A stretch of 64,000 bases of DNA from Planctomycetes bacterium MalM25 (lineage in GTDB: Bacteria > Planctomycetota > Planctomycetia > Pirellulales > Lacipirellulaceae). Of the stretch, positions 1 through 7,515 are shown one piece after another. The stretch is from positions 186,001 through 250,000 of the forward strand of contig CP036424.1 in the NCBI GenBank assembly GCA_007745835.1, read 5' to 3'. The notes beneath the pieces are model-generated. The model did not search any database. It saw nothing but the letters and a program-made list of their open reading frames with translations, and was not told the origin of the DNA. The position numbers were made by a program, and so were the translations under genes. Each line of letters opens with the position of its first letter. The first letter of the stretch is position 1.

Positions 1-103
1 ACTCGACGATCGTGAACCGCGGCGCGGTCTCGAAGGTCTCGTTAGGAGTGAAGTGCGGCGCTCCGCTGAAGCGGGCGGTCGACGGAGTGGCGAGGGCGCT
101 CAT
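1..103 (-). CDS. Hypothetical protein, N-terminal fragment cut by window edge
   Basis: An open frame enters from the left edge on the minus strand; 34 residues are visible, starting MSALATPSTA. The ATG (complement of 101-103) directly follows a purine-rich stretch (GAGAGAGATAGGA). About 260 bases upstream hold no gene, which fits a promoter region. No motif or signal peptide is recognisable in so short a piece, so no function is offered. The call rests on start context and codon composition only. Confidence 0.4.
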   Translation of the reverse strand, partial: MSALATPSTARFSGAPHFTPNETFETAPRFTIVE

Positions 104-368
104 GGTCCTATCTCTCTCGTGCTTAGCCGGTCCCGGAAGGGACACGGTGATTCCCGGAGTGCGAACGCACGCACGGGGGCGTGGCTCGCGGACAGCGACG
201 ACAGAAACACACAGGCGCCAAAAGCGAAGCGGCCGGGCTGCGACCATCAAGGGACGCAACAAAGCACTTCAAGCGGGGGCGCTGGGGTCGCGTCGTCGCG
301 ACTCAGCTCACGCGTGAGGGTTAGATTTCGGGCGAGTTTTCAGATCGCCCGGGAGCCTTCACGCGGCG

Positions 369-644
369 TCAGATCGAGGCCAACCGGTTGACGACCGAAT
401 ACGGTCGGCAACCCAGACACGCATCACTGATTGGTGATGCGGGCCGCATCGCTAGTGGCATCAAGCCTGCTAGCCATGCGAGTTGGTGTTGGCCTACTAC
501 GCCGGGATTACTGCCGCGTCCTACTACATGGCGCCAGCGCAGGCGCGATGAAACAGCGGCCGAAATCACCGAGACGATCCCCGTAGCGCCGGCTTTAATA
601 GCGGCGGTGAAGGTCGTGGCAATTTTGATGGTCGTCGTCTTCAT
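369..644 (-). CDS. Possible small protein, unrecognised
   Basis: A 91-codon frame starts MKTTTIKIATTFTAAIKAG, with GGAGG seven bases before the ATG, a good ribosome-binding site. The first 33 residues are mildly hydrophobic and could be a signal or membrane segment; the rest has no recognisable pattern. Its 3' half runs through the hairpin cluster at 381-480, which is odd for a coding region. The sequence may instead be a structured non-coding element with a chance frame. I lean slightly against a real gene. Confidence 0.25.
   Translation of the reverse strand: MKTTTIKIATTFTAAIKAGATGIVSVISAAVSSRLRWRHVVGRGSNPGVVGQHQLAWLAGLMPLAMRPASPISDACLGCRPYSVVNRLASI
381..480. repeat. Cluster of four adjacent palindromes/hairpins
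   Basis: Four inverted repeats lie almost end to end: CAACCGGTTG at 381-390; CGACCG-AATA-CGGTCG at 392-407; GCATCAC-6-GTGATGC at 421-440; and an 11-bp stem with one mismatch at 445-455/470-480 around a 14-base loop. GGCAAC at 407-412 and GTTGGCC downstream of 481 could close the last two hairpins as a multibranch structure. This looks like a folded RNA or a DNA-level element (for example an insertion-sequence end or recombination site). I cannot assign it to a named family. Confidence 0.6.
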
Positions 645-1067
645 CGTGAGCCTCCGCTGCGCTCTGGGGCGCGGCTGAGAGAAAGGTTTTGCCCCACCGA
701 GAGGGTTCTCGGCGGGTCGTCTAAGTCAGCATCGGCGGTCGGGCGGGCTCTCCTTGCGGCGAACCTACGCCCGAGGCGCTTCTGCAAGCATTCCACCTGG
801 CCGCCAACCGGTCAAGCAAAAACCGGCCGGGCAGGGGTCGTGAGGGCCGAAAACCCGGGAAACAGCCTCCCCGTGGCGGAATCAACCACTCGCGACGCCC
901 CCAGGGACAGGCGGAGCCGGAAGAGGTTCGCGGGAATCAGGAGAATTCTTCCAGGGAGTGGCCATTGAGCATTTGGCTCCGCCATAGATCGCCCAGGACG
1001 ACGCCTCCTCCTGTGCAGGTCGGCGGGACGCTGAATTAGCATCCCGCCAAGAACCTCCCGTGTCTTC
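645..1067. other. Gene-poor stretch
   Basis: No convincing gene. One stable hairpin, CCGAGA-4-TCTCGG, lies at 697-712. A 98-codon minus-strand frame (812-1108) is open but overlaps the end of the STAS-like gene in another frame and has no recognisable content. Nothing else stands out. Confidence 0.5.
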
Positions 1068-1502
1068 TCATTGGTCGAACTTGGCTCTGAGAAGAGCAAA
1101 TGCGTCATCCTCTGAGTTCGTCAGCCAATCATTTGGATCTGACATCATTTCGTCTCGCACCAAGGAGGTCAGGCCATCGCTATTTAGCTCTGACGTAACG
1201 ACCACAACGGGAAAATCAGAATCCATGTGATCAGACGGAGCACATAGCGTGCATGCCATCTCATCGCCCCACGAGTACGTAAGCTCTCGAAGATCGAGAA
1301 TAATTGCCGCCGGATGTTGCGAATCCAGCAACTTTTCTAGTGCTTGGTCCATCGCGGAGAAAACGTGGATAAGCTCATGCGTCGCGGCGGCTTCTCCGCG
1401 AAACTTCGCTATTGCGACTTTTTTACCCGCCACCTCTACGCAATGAAACTCATGAAAGTCTCGTCGAAGAGGCTCTGGGTCAGGGCGTTTCCAAGCATGC
1501 AT
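1068..1502 (-). CDS. STAS-like domain hypothetical protein
   Basis: About 144 residues from the ATG MHAWKRP; a TTG 33 bases upstream could extend it. The body reads as alternating strands and helices: a strand-like VAGKKVAIAKF, then AAIILDLRELTYSWGDEM, then FPVVVVTSELNSDGL. The middle piece resembles the conserved strand-turn of STAS/anti-sigma-antagonist domains (a hydrophobic strand, then D-L-x-x-L-x-Y). The usual phosphorylatable Ser/Thr is not clearly placed, so a switch role is uncertain. No operon partner is adjacent. Codon choice (GAT, AAT, ATT, TTT) is less GC-biased than in its neighbours, which may indicate recent arrival or low expression. The domain assignment is inference from pattern only. 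Confidence 0.6.
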   Translation of the reverse strand: MHAWKRPDPEPLRRDFHEFHCVEVAGKKVAIAKFRGEAAATHELIHVFSAMDQALEKLLDSQHPAAIILDLRELTYSWGDEMACTLCAPSDHMDSDFPVVVVTSELNSDGLTSLVRDEMMSDPNDWLTNSEDDAFALLRAKFDQ

Positions 1503-1602
1503 CGGGGCCAATCGAATTCGGACTGTAGATCCCAAGCTCGGTGCATTCTAGCACGATTCCGTAAGTATAAATGAGTGACCCGCCTGCGTGTCCTAGCCCA
1601 CG

Positions 1603-2514
1603 CTAACCGCGATACTCCGCGTGGCAGTCGACGCAGCTTCGGCTCACGGCGGTCATCGCGGCGGCGGCGGCTTCGTACTCCTCGTCCTCGGCGGCGCGGG
1701 ACAGCTCGGCCGACGCGTCGCGCAGCTGGCGGGCGAAGGCGGCGTAGTCGGGGTCGTCGTGCTCGTCGGCCTCGGGCCGGACGATCGCTTCGGCGAGGGC
1801 GGCGAGGACCTGCGCCTCGTGCCGCACTTCGTCCGAGTCGCGGCGGAACGCTCGTTCGCTGCCGAGCCAGCCGCGGAGGCGTTCCTCCTCGGCGGCGCCC
1901 ATCCGGCGCATCAGCGTCGTGCGGCTGGCGAGCAGGCCCCAGTCGACTTCGTCGGCGGGCTCGGGCATGTCGGGGCGGCCGCCGCGCACCAAGTCGGTTA
2001 GGTCGGCCGCCCGTTCGGAGGCGACCCGGTGCGCCTTGTCGTTCGCGCCGTCGGCCTCGTCGACGCTGCCGCCGAACAGGTCGCGCAGCGCGGCCGCCTC
2101 GTCGCGCCAGCGCGGCTCGCCCGCGTGCTCGACGACCACGCCGAACATCGTGGCGATGACGCCCAGGGCGTCGACCGCGTCGCGGTAGCCCCCCGCCTTG
2201 TAGGCGGAGGCGGAGCGGGTCGTCTTGCCGAGCGCGCTCGCCTGGCGTTTGATCTCGGTCTCGAGCACGTCGCCCGCGATCAGGTCGGCCCACTCGGACG
2301 AGCTGGCGCCCGGTGCGCCGGGCGTCCCCGGCCGTGCGGGCCTGGTCGCCTCTTGCCGTCTACCGCCGACGGGGCGCTCGCCGACCAGCGTGTCGAACGC
2401 GTTGTCGAAGAAAGGGGCTCGATCGGCGTCGGTGAACTCGGGCGGCCGGGCGCGGGGGGGCTCCGCGGCGAAGGTCGTCCCGGCGAGCAGCAGCGGCAGG
2501 CAGTATCGAAGCAT
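1603..2514 (-). CDS. Secreted cytochrome c'-like (class II) protein
   Basis: 303 residues from the ATG MLRYCLPLLLAG, which begins a typical signal peptide ending near FAAEPP; a TTG four codons upstream is less likely. The single haem-binding motif CVDCH sits at residues 294-298, six residues from the C-terminus. That end position is the hallmark of the cytochrome c' (class II) four-helix family, unlike class I cytochromes where the motif is N-terminal. The protein is about twice as long as classic cytochrome c' (about 130 residues), with an extra acidic, helix-rich N-terminal part. It should act in the periplasm. Electron transfer versus gas binding cannot be judged from sequence. The next gene upstream, a phosphohexomutase, is divergent. 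Confidence 0.7.
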   Translation of the reverse strand: MLRYCLPLLLAGTTFAAEPPRARPPEFTDADRAPFFDNAFDTLVGERPVGGRRQEATRPARPGTPGAPGASSSEWADLIAGDVLETEIKRQASALGKTTRSASAYKAGGYRDAVDALGVIATMFGVVVEHAGEPRWRDEAAALRDLFGGSVDEADGANDKAHRVASERAADLTDLVRGGRPDMPEPADEVDWGLLASRTTLMRRMGAAEEERLRGWLGSERAFRRDSDEVRHEAQVLAALAEAIVRPEADEHDDPDYAAFARQLRDASAELSRAAEDEEYEAAAAAMTAVSRSCVDCHAEYRG

Positions 2515-2623
2515 CGGTTCTCGCAATCGGCAGAGCCCTTGGGGCGCATCTCCGCGCCGGAATCCTGGCGTGTTAGTCTATCGCGCCGCCGCGTTGCCCG
2601 CCCCTTCCAGCCCCCGCGACCCG

Positions 2624-4426
2624 ATGTCCGCCGAAGCCCTCCTCGCGAAAGTCCAGCAAGCCTCCCAGGAAGAGAAGCTCACCGCCGGCGCGGTCGAGAA
2701 CCTCACCGCTTGGCTCACCGAGCCCCGCTACGCGGAGTACGCCCCGCAGATCGCCGAGGCGATCGAAGCGGGCGACTGGCAGACGCTGGACGACGTCTTC
2801 TGGACGATCATCCCGTTCGGCACGGGCGGCCGCCGGGGCAGGATGCACCCGTTCGGCTCCAACGCGATCAACGATCGGACGATCGGCGAGTCGGCCCAGG
2901 GCCTGGCGACCTACGTGAAGCAGACCCTTGGTCCCGATGCCGAGCTGAGCTGCGCCATCTGCCGCGACACCCGCCACAACGGCGAGCGGTTCGCGAAGCT
3001 GTGCGCGGAGATCCTGGTCGCCGCCGGCTTCAAGGTTCACTTCCTGCGCGGCTTCCGCAGCACGCCCGAGCTGTCGTACGCGGTCCGCTACAAGCGGGCG
3101 AGCTGCGGCATCATGGTGACCGCCAGCCACAACCCACCGAGCGACAACGCGGTGAAGGTTTACTGGTCGACCGGCGGGCAGATCCTGCCGCCGCACGACG
3201 CGGGCATCATCGAGCGGGTCATGAACTGCGGCGAGATCGAGCGGGCCGATTTCGATCAAGCGGTCGCCGACGGCAAGATCGTCTACTGCGAGGAGGAGGT
3301 CGATAAGGCGTTCCTCGACGCGGTGCTCACGCAGGCGCTGCCCGGGCCACGCGACCTGAAGGTGCTGTACTCGCCGCTGCACGGCGTCGGCGGCACGGCG
3401 GTCGTTCCGGTGCTCGACCGCGACGGCTTCAAGGAGGTTGAGGTCTTCGGCCCCCACGCCGAGCCGGACGGCGACTTCCCGAACGTGCCGGGGCACGTGT
3501 CGAATCCGGAGCGGCCGGTTGTGTTCGACGCGATGATCGAGCACGCGAAGACGACCGGCGCCGACCTGTGCGTCGCCAGCGACCCGGACTGCGACCGCAT
3601 CGGACTCGCCGCCCCGCTCGAGCCCGGCTCGGACGAGTGGTCCACCCTCAGTGGCAACCAGATCGGCGCGTTGCTGGCCGACTACGTCCTTGAAGCGAAG
3701 CAAGGCACGCTCACGCCCGAGCACTTCAACATTATTACGCTGGTCACGACGCAGCTCACCCGCCGCATCGGCGACTCGGCGGGCATCCGGACGATCACCG
3801 ACCTGCTGGTCGGCTTCAAGTGGATCGCCGGCGCGATCGACGACAACGGGCCGGAGAAGTTCGTCTTCGGCACCGAGGAGTCGCACGGCTACATGGCCGG
3901 CAACTACGTCCGCGACAAGGATGGCGCCCTCGCCGCGATGCTCGCCTGCGAGCTGGCGGCGAAGCTCAAGGCCGAAGGGCAGACGCTGCACCAGAAGCTC
4001 GATTCGCTCTTCTGGCAGCACGGCTGCCACGTCGAGCGGACGATCAACATCCAGATGCCGGGCTCCGACGGCATGGAGCGCATGAAAGAGGTGATGGCGA
4101 AGTTCCGCAGCCAGCCGCCCAGCCAGCTCGACGGCATGGGTGTCGCGCAGATGCGGGACTACAAGCACAACGAGACCCAACCCGTCGCCGAGCCGGGCGA
4201 CACGACCCCGCTCGACGGCCCGACGGGCGACCTCGTGATCCTCGACCTCACCGAGTGCGGCAACTACGTGGCGGCCCGCCCGAGCGGCACCGAGCCGAAG
4301 ATCAAGTTCTACCTTTTCGCGTACACGCCGGCCGAGCAGCTGCACGACCTGGAAGAGACCAAGGCCGACCTCGAGAAGCAGCTTGATGGGATCGAAGCCG
4401 ATCTGCGGGCGTTCGCTGGGGTATAA
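2624..4426 (+). CDS. Phosphoglucomutase/phosphomannomutase (alpha-D-phosphohexomutase)
   Basis: 600 residues. All four signature loops of the phosphohexomutase superfamily are present in order: the catalytic phosphoserine loop TASHNP (166-171, Ser168), the metal loop DPDCDR (320-325), the sugar loop GTEESHGY (416-423) and the phosphate loop RPSGTEP (552-558). It interconverts hexose 1- and 6-phosphates in the cytoplasm, feeding glycogen and cell-envelope sugar synthesis. The length and GTEESHGY loop fit the larger PgcA/PGM2-type branch rather than GlmM. The frame is open about 400 bases upstream, but MSAEALL is the start that leaves a normal N-terminus. Transcribed away from the cytochrome gene. 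Confidence 0.93.
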   Translation: MSAEALLAKVQQASQEEKLTAGAVENLTAWLTEPRYAEYAPQIAEAIEAGDWQTLDDVFWTIIPFGTGGRRGRMHPFGSNAINDRTIGESAQGLATYVKQTLGPDAELSCAICRDTRHNGERFAKLCAEILVAAGFKVHFLRGFRSTPELSYAVRYKRASCGIMVTASHNPPSDNAVKVYWSTGGQILPPHDAGIIERVMNCGEIERADFDQAVADGKIVYCEEEVDKAFLDAVLTQALPGPRDLKVLYSPLHGVGGTAVVPVLDRDGFKEVEVFGPHAEPDGDFPNVPGHVSNPERPVVFDAMIEHAKTTGADLCVASDPDCDRIGLAAPLEPGSDEWSTLSGNQIGALLADYVLEAKQGTLTPEHFNIITLVTTQLTRRIGDSAGIRTITDLLVGFKWIAGAIDDNGPEKFVFGTEESHGYMAGNYVRDKDGALAAMLACELAAKLKAEGQTLHQKLDSLFWQHGCHVERTINIQMPGSDGMERMKEVMAKFRSQPPSQLDGMGVAQMRDYKHNETQPVAEPGDTTPLDGPTGDLVILDLTECGNYVAARPSGTEPKIKFYLFAYTPAEQLHDLEETKADLEKQLDGIEADLRAFAGV

Positions 4427-4440
4427 GCCTAGGCCTACGA

Positions 4441-4487
4441 ATCGACGCGAATCAGCATGAATCGATTCGGCTCTGATTCGTGTTAAT
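4441..4487 (+). terminator. Hairpin after the phosphohexomutase gene, possible terminator
   Basis: CGAATCAG (4448-4455) and CTGATTCG (4473-4480) form a perfect 8-bp stem that extends outwards with G-U pairs; the loop contains the palindrome GAATCGATTC. It lies 15 bases after the stop codon. There is no clear T run, so termination is only plausible, and it may equally belong to the dispersed intergenic hairpins seen elsewhere in this window. Confidence 0.4.
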
Positions 4488-4601
4488 CGTGGGCTCTTAT
4501 ACGACTAGAATAGAGTTATGCCCACTGAGCCGGTCAGCATCGCCCAGACGGTTGTTTTCGGCGTCGCGTTTGATCCGAAGAACAGCGAGCGAGTTGCGCG
4601 C

Positions 4602-5183
4602 ATGGACCTGAACGAACTCTTCGCGTCGGTCGGTCGGCTCTTTGACCTCTTGGAAGAGCGCGAGATCGACTACGTGCTGGTTGGCGGCATCGCAATGCTG
4701 TTGTACGTCGAGGGTCGCAACACGCAAGACATCGATCTGATCGTGTCGGAAGAAGACCTGAAGATGCTGCCTGAGCTGCGCATCGACGAGCGCAACGAAC
4801 GCTTTGTTCAGGCTCGGTTGGGCGATCTGCGAGTCGATTTATTGCTTGCCGAGAAGGAGCCGTTCCGGCTTGTCTTGGAGCAGCACACGGCAGCGAAACC
4901 GTTCGCCGATCGAACGATCCCCACCGCTTCGGAGGAAGGGCTGCTCCTGCTAAAACTCTTCGCTCTGCCGTCCCTTTACCGGCAGGGCCAGTTCAGCAAG
5001 GTCAACATCTACGAGGGAGACATCGCTCAACTGATCACTTCCGTGGGAACCGTAGGGCCCGACACCTGGGACGCGCTAGAGGATTCCCTGGTCGAGTCCG
5101 ATGTCGCCGAGCTCCGCAAGATCGTTGCTGGCATCGAAGACAAGATCGCCAACGAGGGCAACCGCTTCGGCGGCGAAGGCTGA
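4602..5183 (+). CDS. Nucleotidyltransferase-fold protein (MNT/AbiEii-like), orphan
   Basis: 193 residues from ATG MDLNELFASV; an in-frame ATG at 4518 would add 28 residues without domain content. A helix (LFDLLEEREIDYVLVGG) leads into the nucleotidyltransferase signature: GG, then R-N-T-Q-D-I-D-L with the catalytic Asp pair at residues 43 and 45. This layout is seen in minimal nucleotidyltransferases and AbiEii toxins. No antitoxin (AbiEi) or HEPN partner is adjacent; the neighbours are the phosphohexomutase and a convergent YbaN gene whose stop codon abuts its own. Codon use (TTG, CTT, GTT, CGA) is looser than that of flanking genes, hinting at transfer. The substrate is unknown. Confidence 0.7.
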   Translation: MDLNELFASVGRLFDLLEEREIDYVLVGGIAMLLYVEGRNTQDIDLIVSEEDLKMLPELRIDERNERFVQARLGDLRVDLLLAEKEPFRLVLEQHTAAKPFADRTIPTASEEGLLLLKLFALPSLYRQGQFSKVNIYEGDIAQLITSVGTVGPDTWDALEDSLVESDVAELRKIVAGIEDKIANEGNRFGGEG

Positions 5184-5849
5184 TCAGCTCGCAACCACCC
5201 GCAGACGCGAGACGACGACCGCGCCGATCACGCCCGCCGCGGCGACGGCCCACCAGGCGATCGGGGGCAGCGGGGCGAAGGCGAGCGACGCGCCGACCAT
5301 CAGGACGAGCATCGTGAGCGCCTTCGTCTTCACGCCCGGCCGCACGCCACGGTGCACGCGCCAGTGGCGGAGCGTCGGGCCGAACCACTTGCTATCGAGC
5401 AGCTTCTGATGGAGGCGCTGCGAGCTGCGGCAGAGCGAGTAGCTGCACAGCAGCAGGAAGCAGGTGCAGGGGAGCCCCGGCAGGATGGCTCCAAGAACCG
5501 CCAAGGTGAACCAGACCCCGGCGAGTGTCAGGTGCATAACACGCCGCCAGCCGGTCGCCTGCCGGGGCGTGCGGATGTAGCTCGCGCGGCCGGACTCCGG
5601 GTCGGGCCAGCACTCGACCGGCACGTTCACCGGCGCGGGCAGGATGGCGGCTTGGTTGAGCAAGCGGCTGTCGTTGCGGGCGAGTTCGGCGAGCCACGCC
5701 AACGAGGCCCGATCGACCCGGCGGTCGTGGTAGCGGAGCGTCGCCACGTCGGTCGAGTGGTCGAACGTTACCGAGCTGAGCGCCTCATCCGCCAGCAGCC
5801 GTCCGGCGAGCTGTCTCGGGTCGGCGATCGGGGCTTCGGGTGTGGCCAT
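5184..5849 (-). CDS. YbaN-family (DUF454) inner-membrane protein
   Basis: 221 residues. The C-terminal half carries the DUF454 pattern: a hydrophobic helix, LGAILPGLPCTCFLLLCSYS, a short R-S-S-x-R-L-H segment, a WFGP motif, and a last pair of membrane helices (ALTMLVLMVGASLAF and WWAVAAAGVIGAVVV). In other members PLLPTTPF takes the place of PGLPCTCF. The first 100 residues are soluble and extra compared with short YbaN proteins. They contain a beta-alpha pattern (SVTFDHSTDVATLRYHDRRVDRASL) resembling a small metal-binding-like fold, as found fused to DUF454 in some bacteria. Its molecular role is not established. It converges with the nucleotidyltransferase gene with no bases between the stop codons. 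Confidence 0.8.
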   Translation of the reverse strand: MATPEAPIADPRQLAGRLLADEALSSVTFDHSTDVATLRYHDRRVDRASLAWLAELARNDSRLLNQAAILPAPVNVPVECWPDPESGRASYIRTPRQATGWRRVMHLTLAGVWFTLAVLGAILPGLPCTCFLLLCSYSLCRSSQRLHQKLLDSKWFGPTLRHWRVHRGVRPGVKTKALTMLVLMVGASLAFAPLPPIAWWAVAAAGVIGAVVVSRLRVVAS

Positions 5850-6055
5850 CGTGACGGGTCCGGGCGGGGTAGCGGGTGAGCTGCGTCCTCCTTAGATCCT
5901 CGGTCATCCGGGGGGCGACGCCGGGGTGGGGCTTCGGAGTTTTTGGCTTGCGGATCGGGGGAAACAGGCAAAACGTTCCGTTGGCCGCTGATTACGCGGA
6001 TCTCAGGGGTTGGAGGGGCGGAAAAACTGAAGGCGGGCTCGCTGCGTAGCGATAC

Positions 6056-6083
6056 TTGACTATGTTGACCGCGTTACTATGAT
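6056..6083 (+). promoter_or_regulatory. Sigma-70-like promoter of cysH
   Basis: TTGACT (6056-6061) and TATGAT (6078-6083) are separated by 16 bases, close to the housekeeping consensus. Transcription would begin near 6090 and leave a leader of about 35 bases before the ATG at 6124. This rules against the upstream in-frame ATG at 6079, which lies inside the -10 element. The spacer and flanks (GACTATGTTGACCGCG) could hold an operator for the nearby Rrf2 regulator, but no clear dyad decides it. Confidence 0.6.
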
Positions 6084-6123
6084 TTGGCCGTCCGCCGCTC
6101 CAAATCGCCAATCCGTCGCGCCG

Positions 6124-6906
6124 ATGACCGCCGCCGCCAGCCCCTCCGCCGCCAACCTGCCCGCCGCCCCCGCACAAGGCGAGGCGCCCTCCGAGGCGTT
6201 CCTTGATTACTTGAAGGCGGAGAGCCAGCGGCTCGAGACCGCCACGCCCGACGAGATCCTCGCCTGGGCGCACGAGCGTTTCGCGCCGGGCCTCGCCATC
6301 GGCACGGCCTTCGGGCCCGAAGGCTGCTTGTTGCTCTCGCTGCTGCCGAAGCTCGCGCCGACGACCTACGTCTTCAACCTGGAGACCGGCTATCAGTTCC
6401 AGCAGACGCTCGACCTCGCCGACCGCATGGCGGAGAAGTACAGCCTGAAGATCGACATGCTCACGCCCGAGCTGACTGTGCCCGAGTACGAAGCGTTGCA
6501 CGGCGGGCCGCTCTACAAGACCGACCCTGACCGCTGCTGTGGCGATCGAAAGATCAAGGTCCTGCAGCGCGCCGCGCAGGGTCGCACCGCCTGGATGAGC
6601 GGCATCCGTCGCGACCAATCGCCAGTGCGGGCGAAGCAGCCGATCGTCGCCTGGGATCGCAAGTTCGGCCTCGTGAAGATCAGCCCGCTCGCGAACGCCA
6701 CGAAGCAGAGCGTTTGGACGCGTCTGCTCAAGGAGGGTGTGCCGTACAACCCGCTCCACGACCAGGGGTACCCGAGCGTCGGCTGCTGGCCCTGCACGCA
6801 AAAAGCGGGCGAGGAGGGCGACGAGCGCGCCGGCCGTTGGGCGGGGCGCGAGAAGACCGAGTGCGGCTTGCACACCGGCATGGAAGTCGACGGAAGCGGA
6901 ATTTGA
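6124..6906 (+). CDS. cysH: Adenylyl-sulfate (APS) reductase, assimilatory
   Basis: 260 residues from ATG MTAAASPSAAN. This is the PAPS/APS reductase fold (ATP-pyrophosphatase-like): FGPEGCLLLSLL, YVFNLETGYQF and GIRRDQSP are the nucleotide-binding elements. The cysteine pairs CC (in DRCCGDRK) and CxxC (in GCWPCT) bind the [4Fe-4S] cluster, marking the APS-type bacterial enzyme rather than the PAPS-only E. coli type. The catalytic Cys is in ECGLH near the C-terminus. It reduces APS to sulfite with thioredoxin in cytoplasmic sulfate assimilation. It has its own near-consensus promoter (6056-6083). A long hairpin (6906-6989) separates it from the downstream Rrf2 regulator gene. Confidence 0.93.
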   Translation: MTAAASPSAANLPAAPAQGEAPSEAFLDYLKAESQRLETATPDEILAWAHERFAPGLAIGTAFGPEGCLLLSLLPKLAPTTYVFNLETGYQFQQTLDLADRMAEKYSLKIDMLTPELTVPEYEALHGGPLYKTDPDRCCGDRKIKVLQRAAQGRTAWMSGIRRDQSPVRAKQPIVAWDRKFGLVKISPLANATKQSVWTRLLKEGVPYNPLHDQGYPSVGCWPCTQKAGEEGDERAGRWAGREKTECGLHTGMEVDGSGI

Positions 6907-6989
6907 GTAGGCAGAGGGCAGCAGGCAGACTTGCTGACCGACCCGGCCCCGTTGCAAGACTGCCTACTGCCCTCAGCCTACTGCCTACT
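6906..6989 (+). repeat. Long inverted repeat between cysH and the Rrf2 gene
   Basis: The left arm 6906-6934 pairs with the right arm 6954-6989 almost base for base (AGTAGGCAG ... AGGGCAG ... AGGCAG ... CTTGC), apart from a 7-base bulge in the right arm and two mismatches. It fills the whole gap between the two genes. It is built from short GTAGGCAG units, not from a classic GC stem plus T run. It could be an attenuator or transcript-processing site, or one of the dispersed hairpin repeats in this genome. Confidence 0.7.
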
Positions 6990-6992
6990 TCT

Positions 6993-7412
6993 ATGCTCTC
7001 CGCCAAGACCGAATACGCCTGCCTCGCGCTCGCCCGGCTAGCGGCCGAGTTCGCCGGGGGGCGGCCGTTGCAGGGGCGGCGGTTAGCGTCCGAAGAGGGG
7101 ATCCCCGAGGGCTTCCTCGTGCAGATCCTCCAAGAGCTCAGACGCTTCGGCTTGGTGACCAGCACCCGCGGCGCGGCGGGGGGCTACCGGTTGGCTCGCC
7201 CGCCCGAAGAGGTCTCGCTGGGCGAGGCGCTCGACCTGCTCGAAGGGCCGCCCGCCGAGGCGAGCAACGTGGCGAAGCCGTCCCCGTTGGGCGAGGCGAT
7301 CCTCGCCGCACTGACCGACGCCGCGCACGCACAACGCGAGCGGCTTCGAGCGGTCACCCTGGCGGACCTCGCCAGGCAATCGGCCGACGCGACGCCGATG
7401 TACTACATCTGA
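6993..7412 (+). CDS. Rrf2-family transcriptional regulator
   Basis: 139 residues from the ATG MLSAKTEYACLAL; the frame is open further upstream only because of the overlapping GC-rich cysH sequence. An N-terminal winged helix-turn-helix covers residues 1-75: LQGRRLASEEGIPEGFLVQI is the HTH helix pair and GLVTSTRGAAGGYRLAR the wing, with the family motif R-G-x-x-G-G-Y-x-L. The dimerisation helix SLGEALDLLEG follows. The three cysteines that hold the Fe-S cluster in IscR/NsrR are absent, replaced by a Pro/Ala/Asn stretch, so it is more like the cluster-free CymR type. Its position just after cysH suggests control of sulfur assimilation (inference). Confidence 0.88.
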   Translation: MLSAKTEYACLALARLAAEFAGGRPLQGRRLASEEGIPEGFLVQILQELRRFGLVTSTRGAAGGYRLARPPEEVSLGEALDLLEGPPAEASNVAKPSPLGEAILAALTDAAHAQRERLRAVTLADLARQSADATPMYYI

Positions 7413-7515
7413 GCTGCTTCCCGAATCGTGTCGGGGACGGTCGCGGCCGGGCGGGGCGTGGGGTAAACACGTGGCTCGGCCTGACGACGTCCCCCTCAAC
7501 CTCCGGAACAAACCC

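Noticed and set aside
388-678. A plus-strand 96-codon frame opposite the hairpin cluster
   Set aside because: No ribosome site, and it runs straight through four palindromes.
812-1108. A 98-codon minus-strand frame
   Set aside because: Overlaps the end of the STAS-like gene and shows no recognisable content.
1530-1570. Possible tRNA upstream of the STAS-like gene
   Set aside because: No cloverleaf could be formed and no GGTTCGA-type T-arm was found; no tRNA was seen anywhere in the window.
2573-4345. A long minus-strand open frame opposite the phosphohexomutase
   Set aside because: The plus frame has all four catalytic loops; the minus frame has none.
4602-5183. AbiE toxin-antitoxin system
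   Set aside because: Only the nucleotidyltransferase is present; no AbiEi-like antitoxin gene precedes or follows it.
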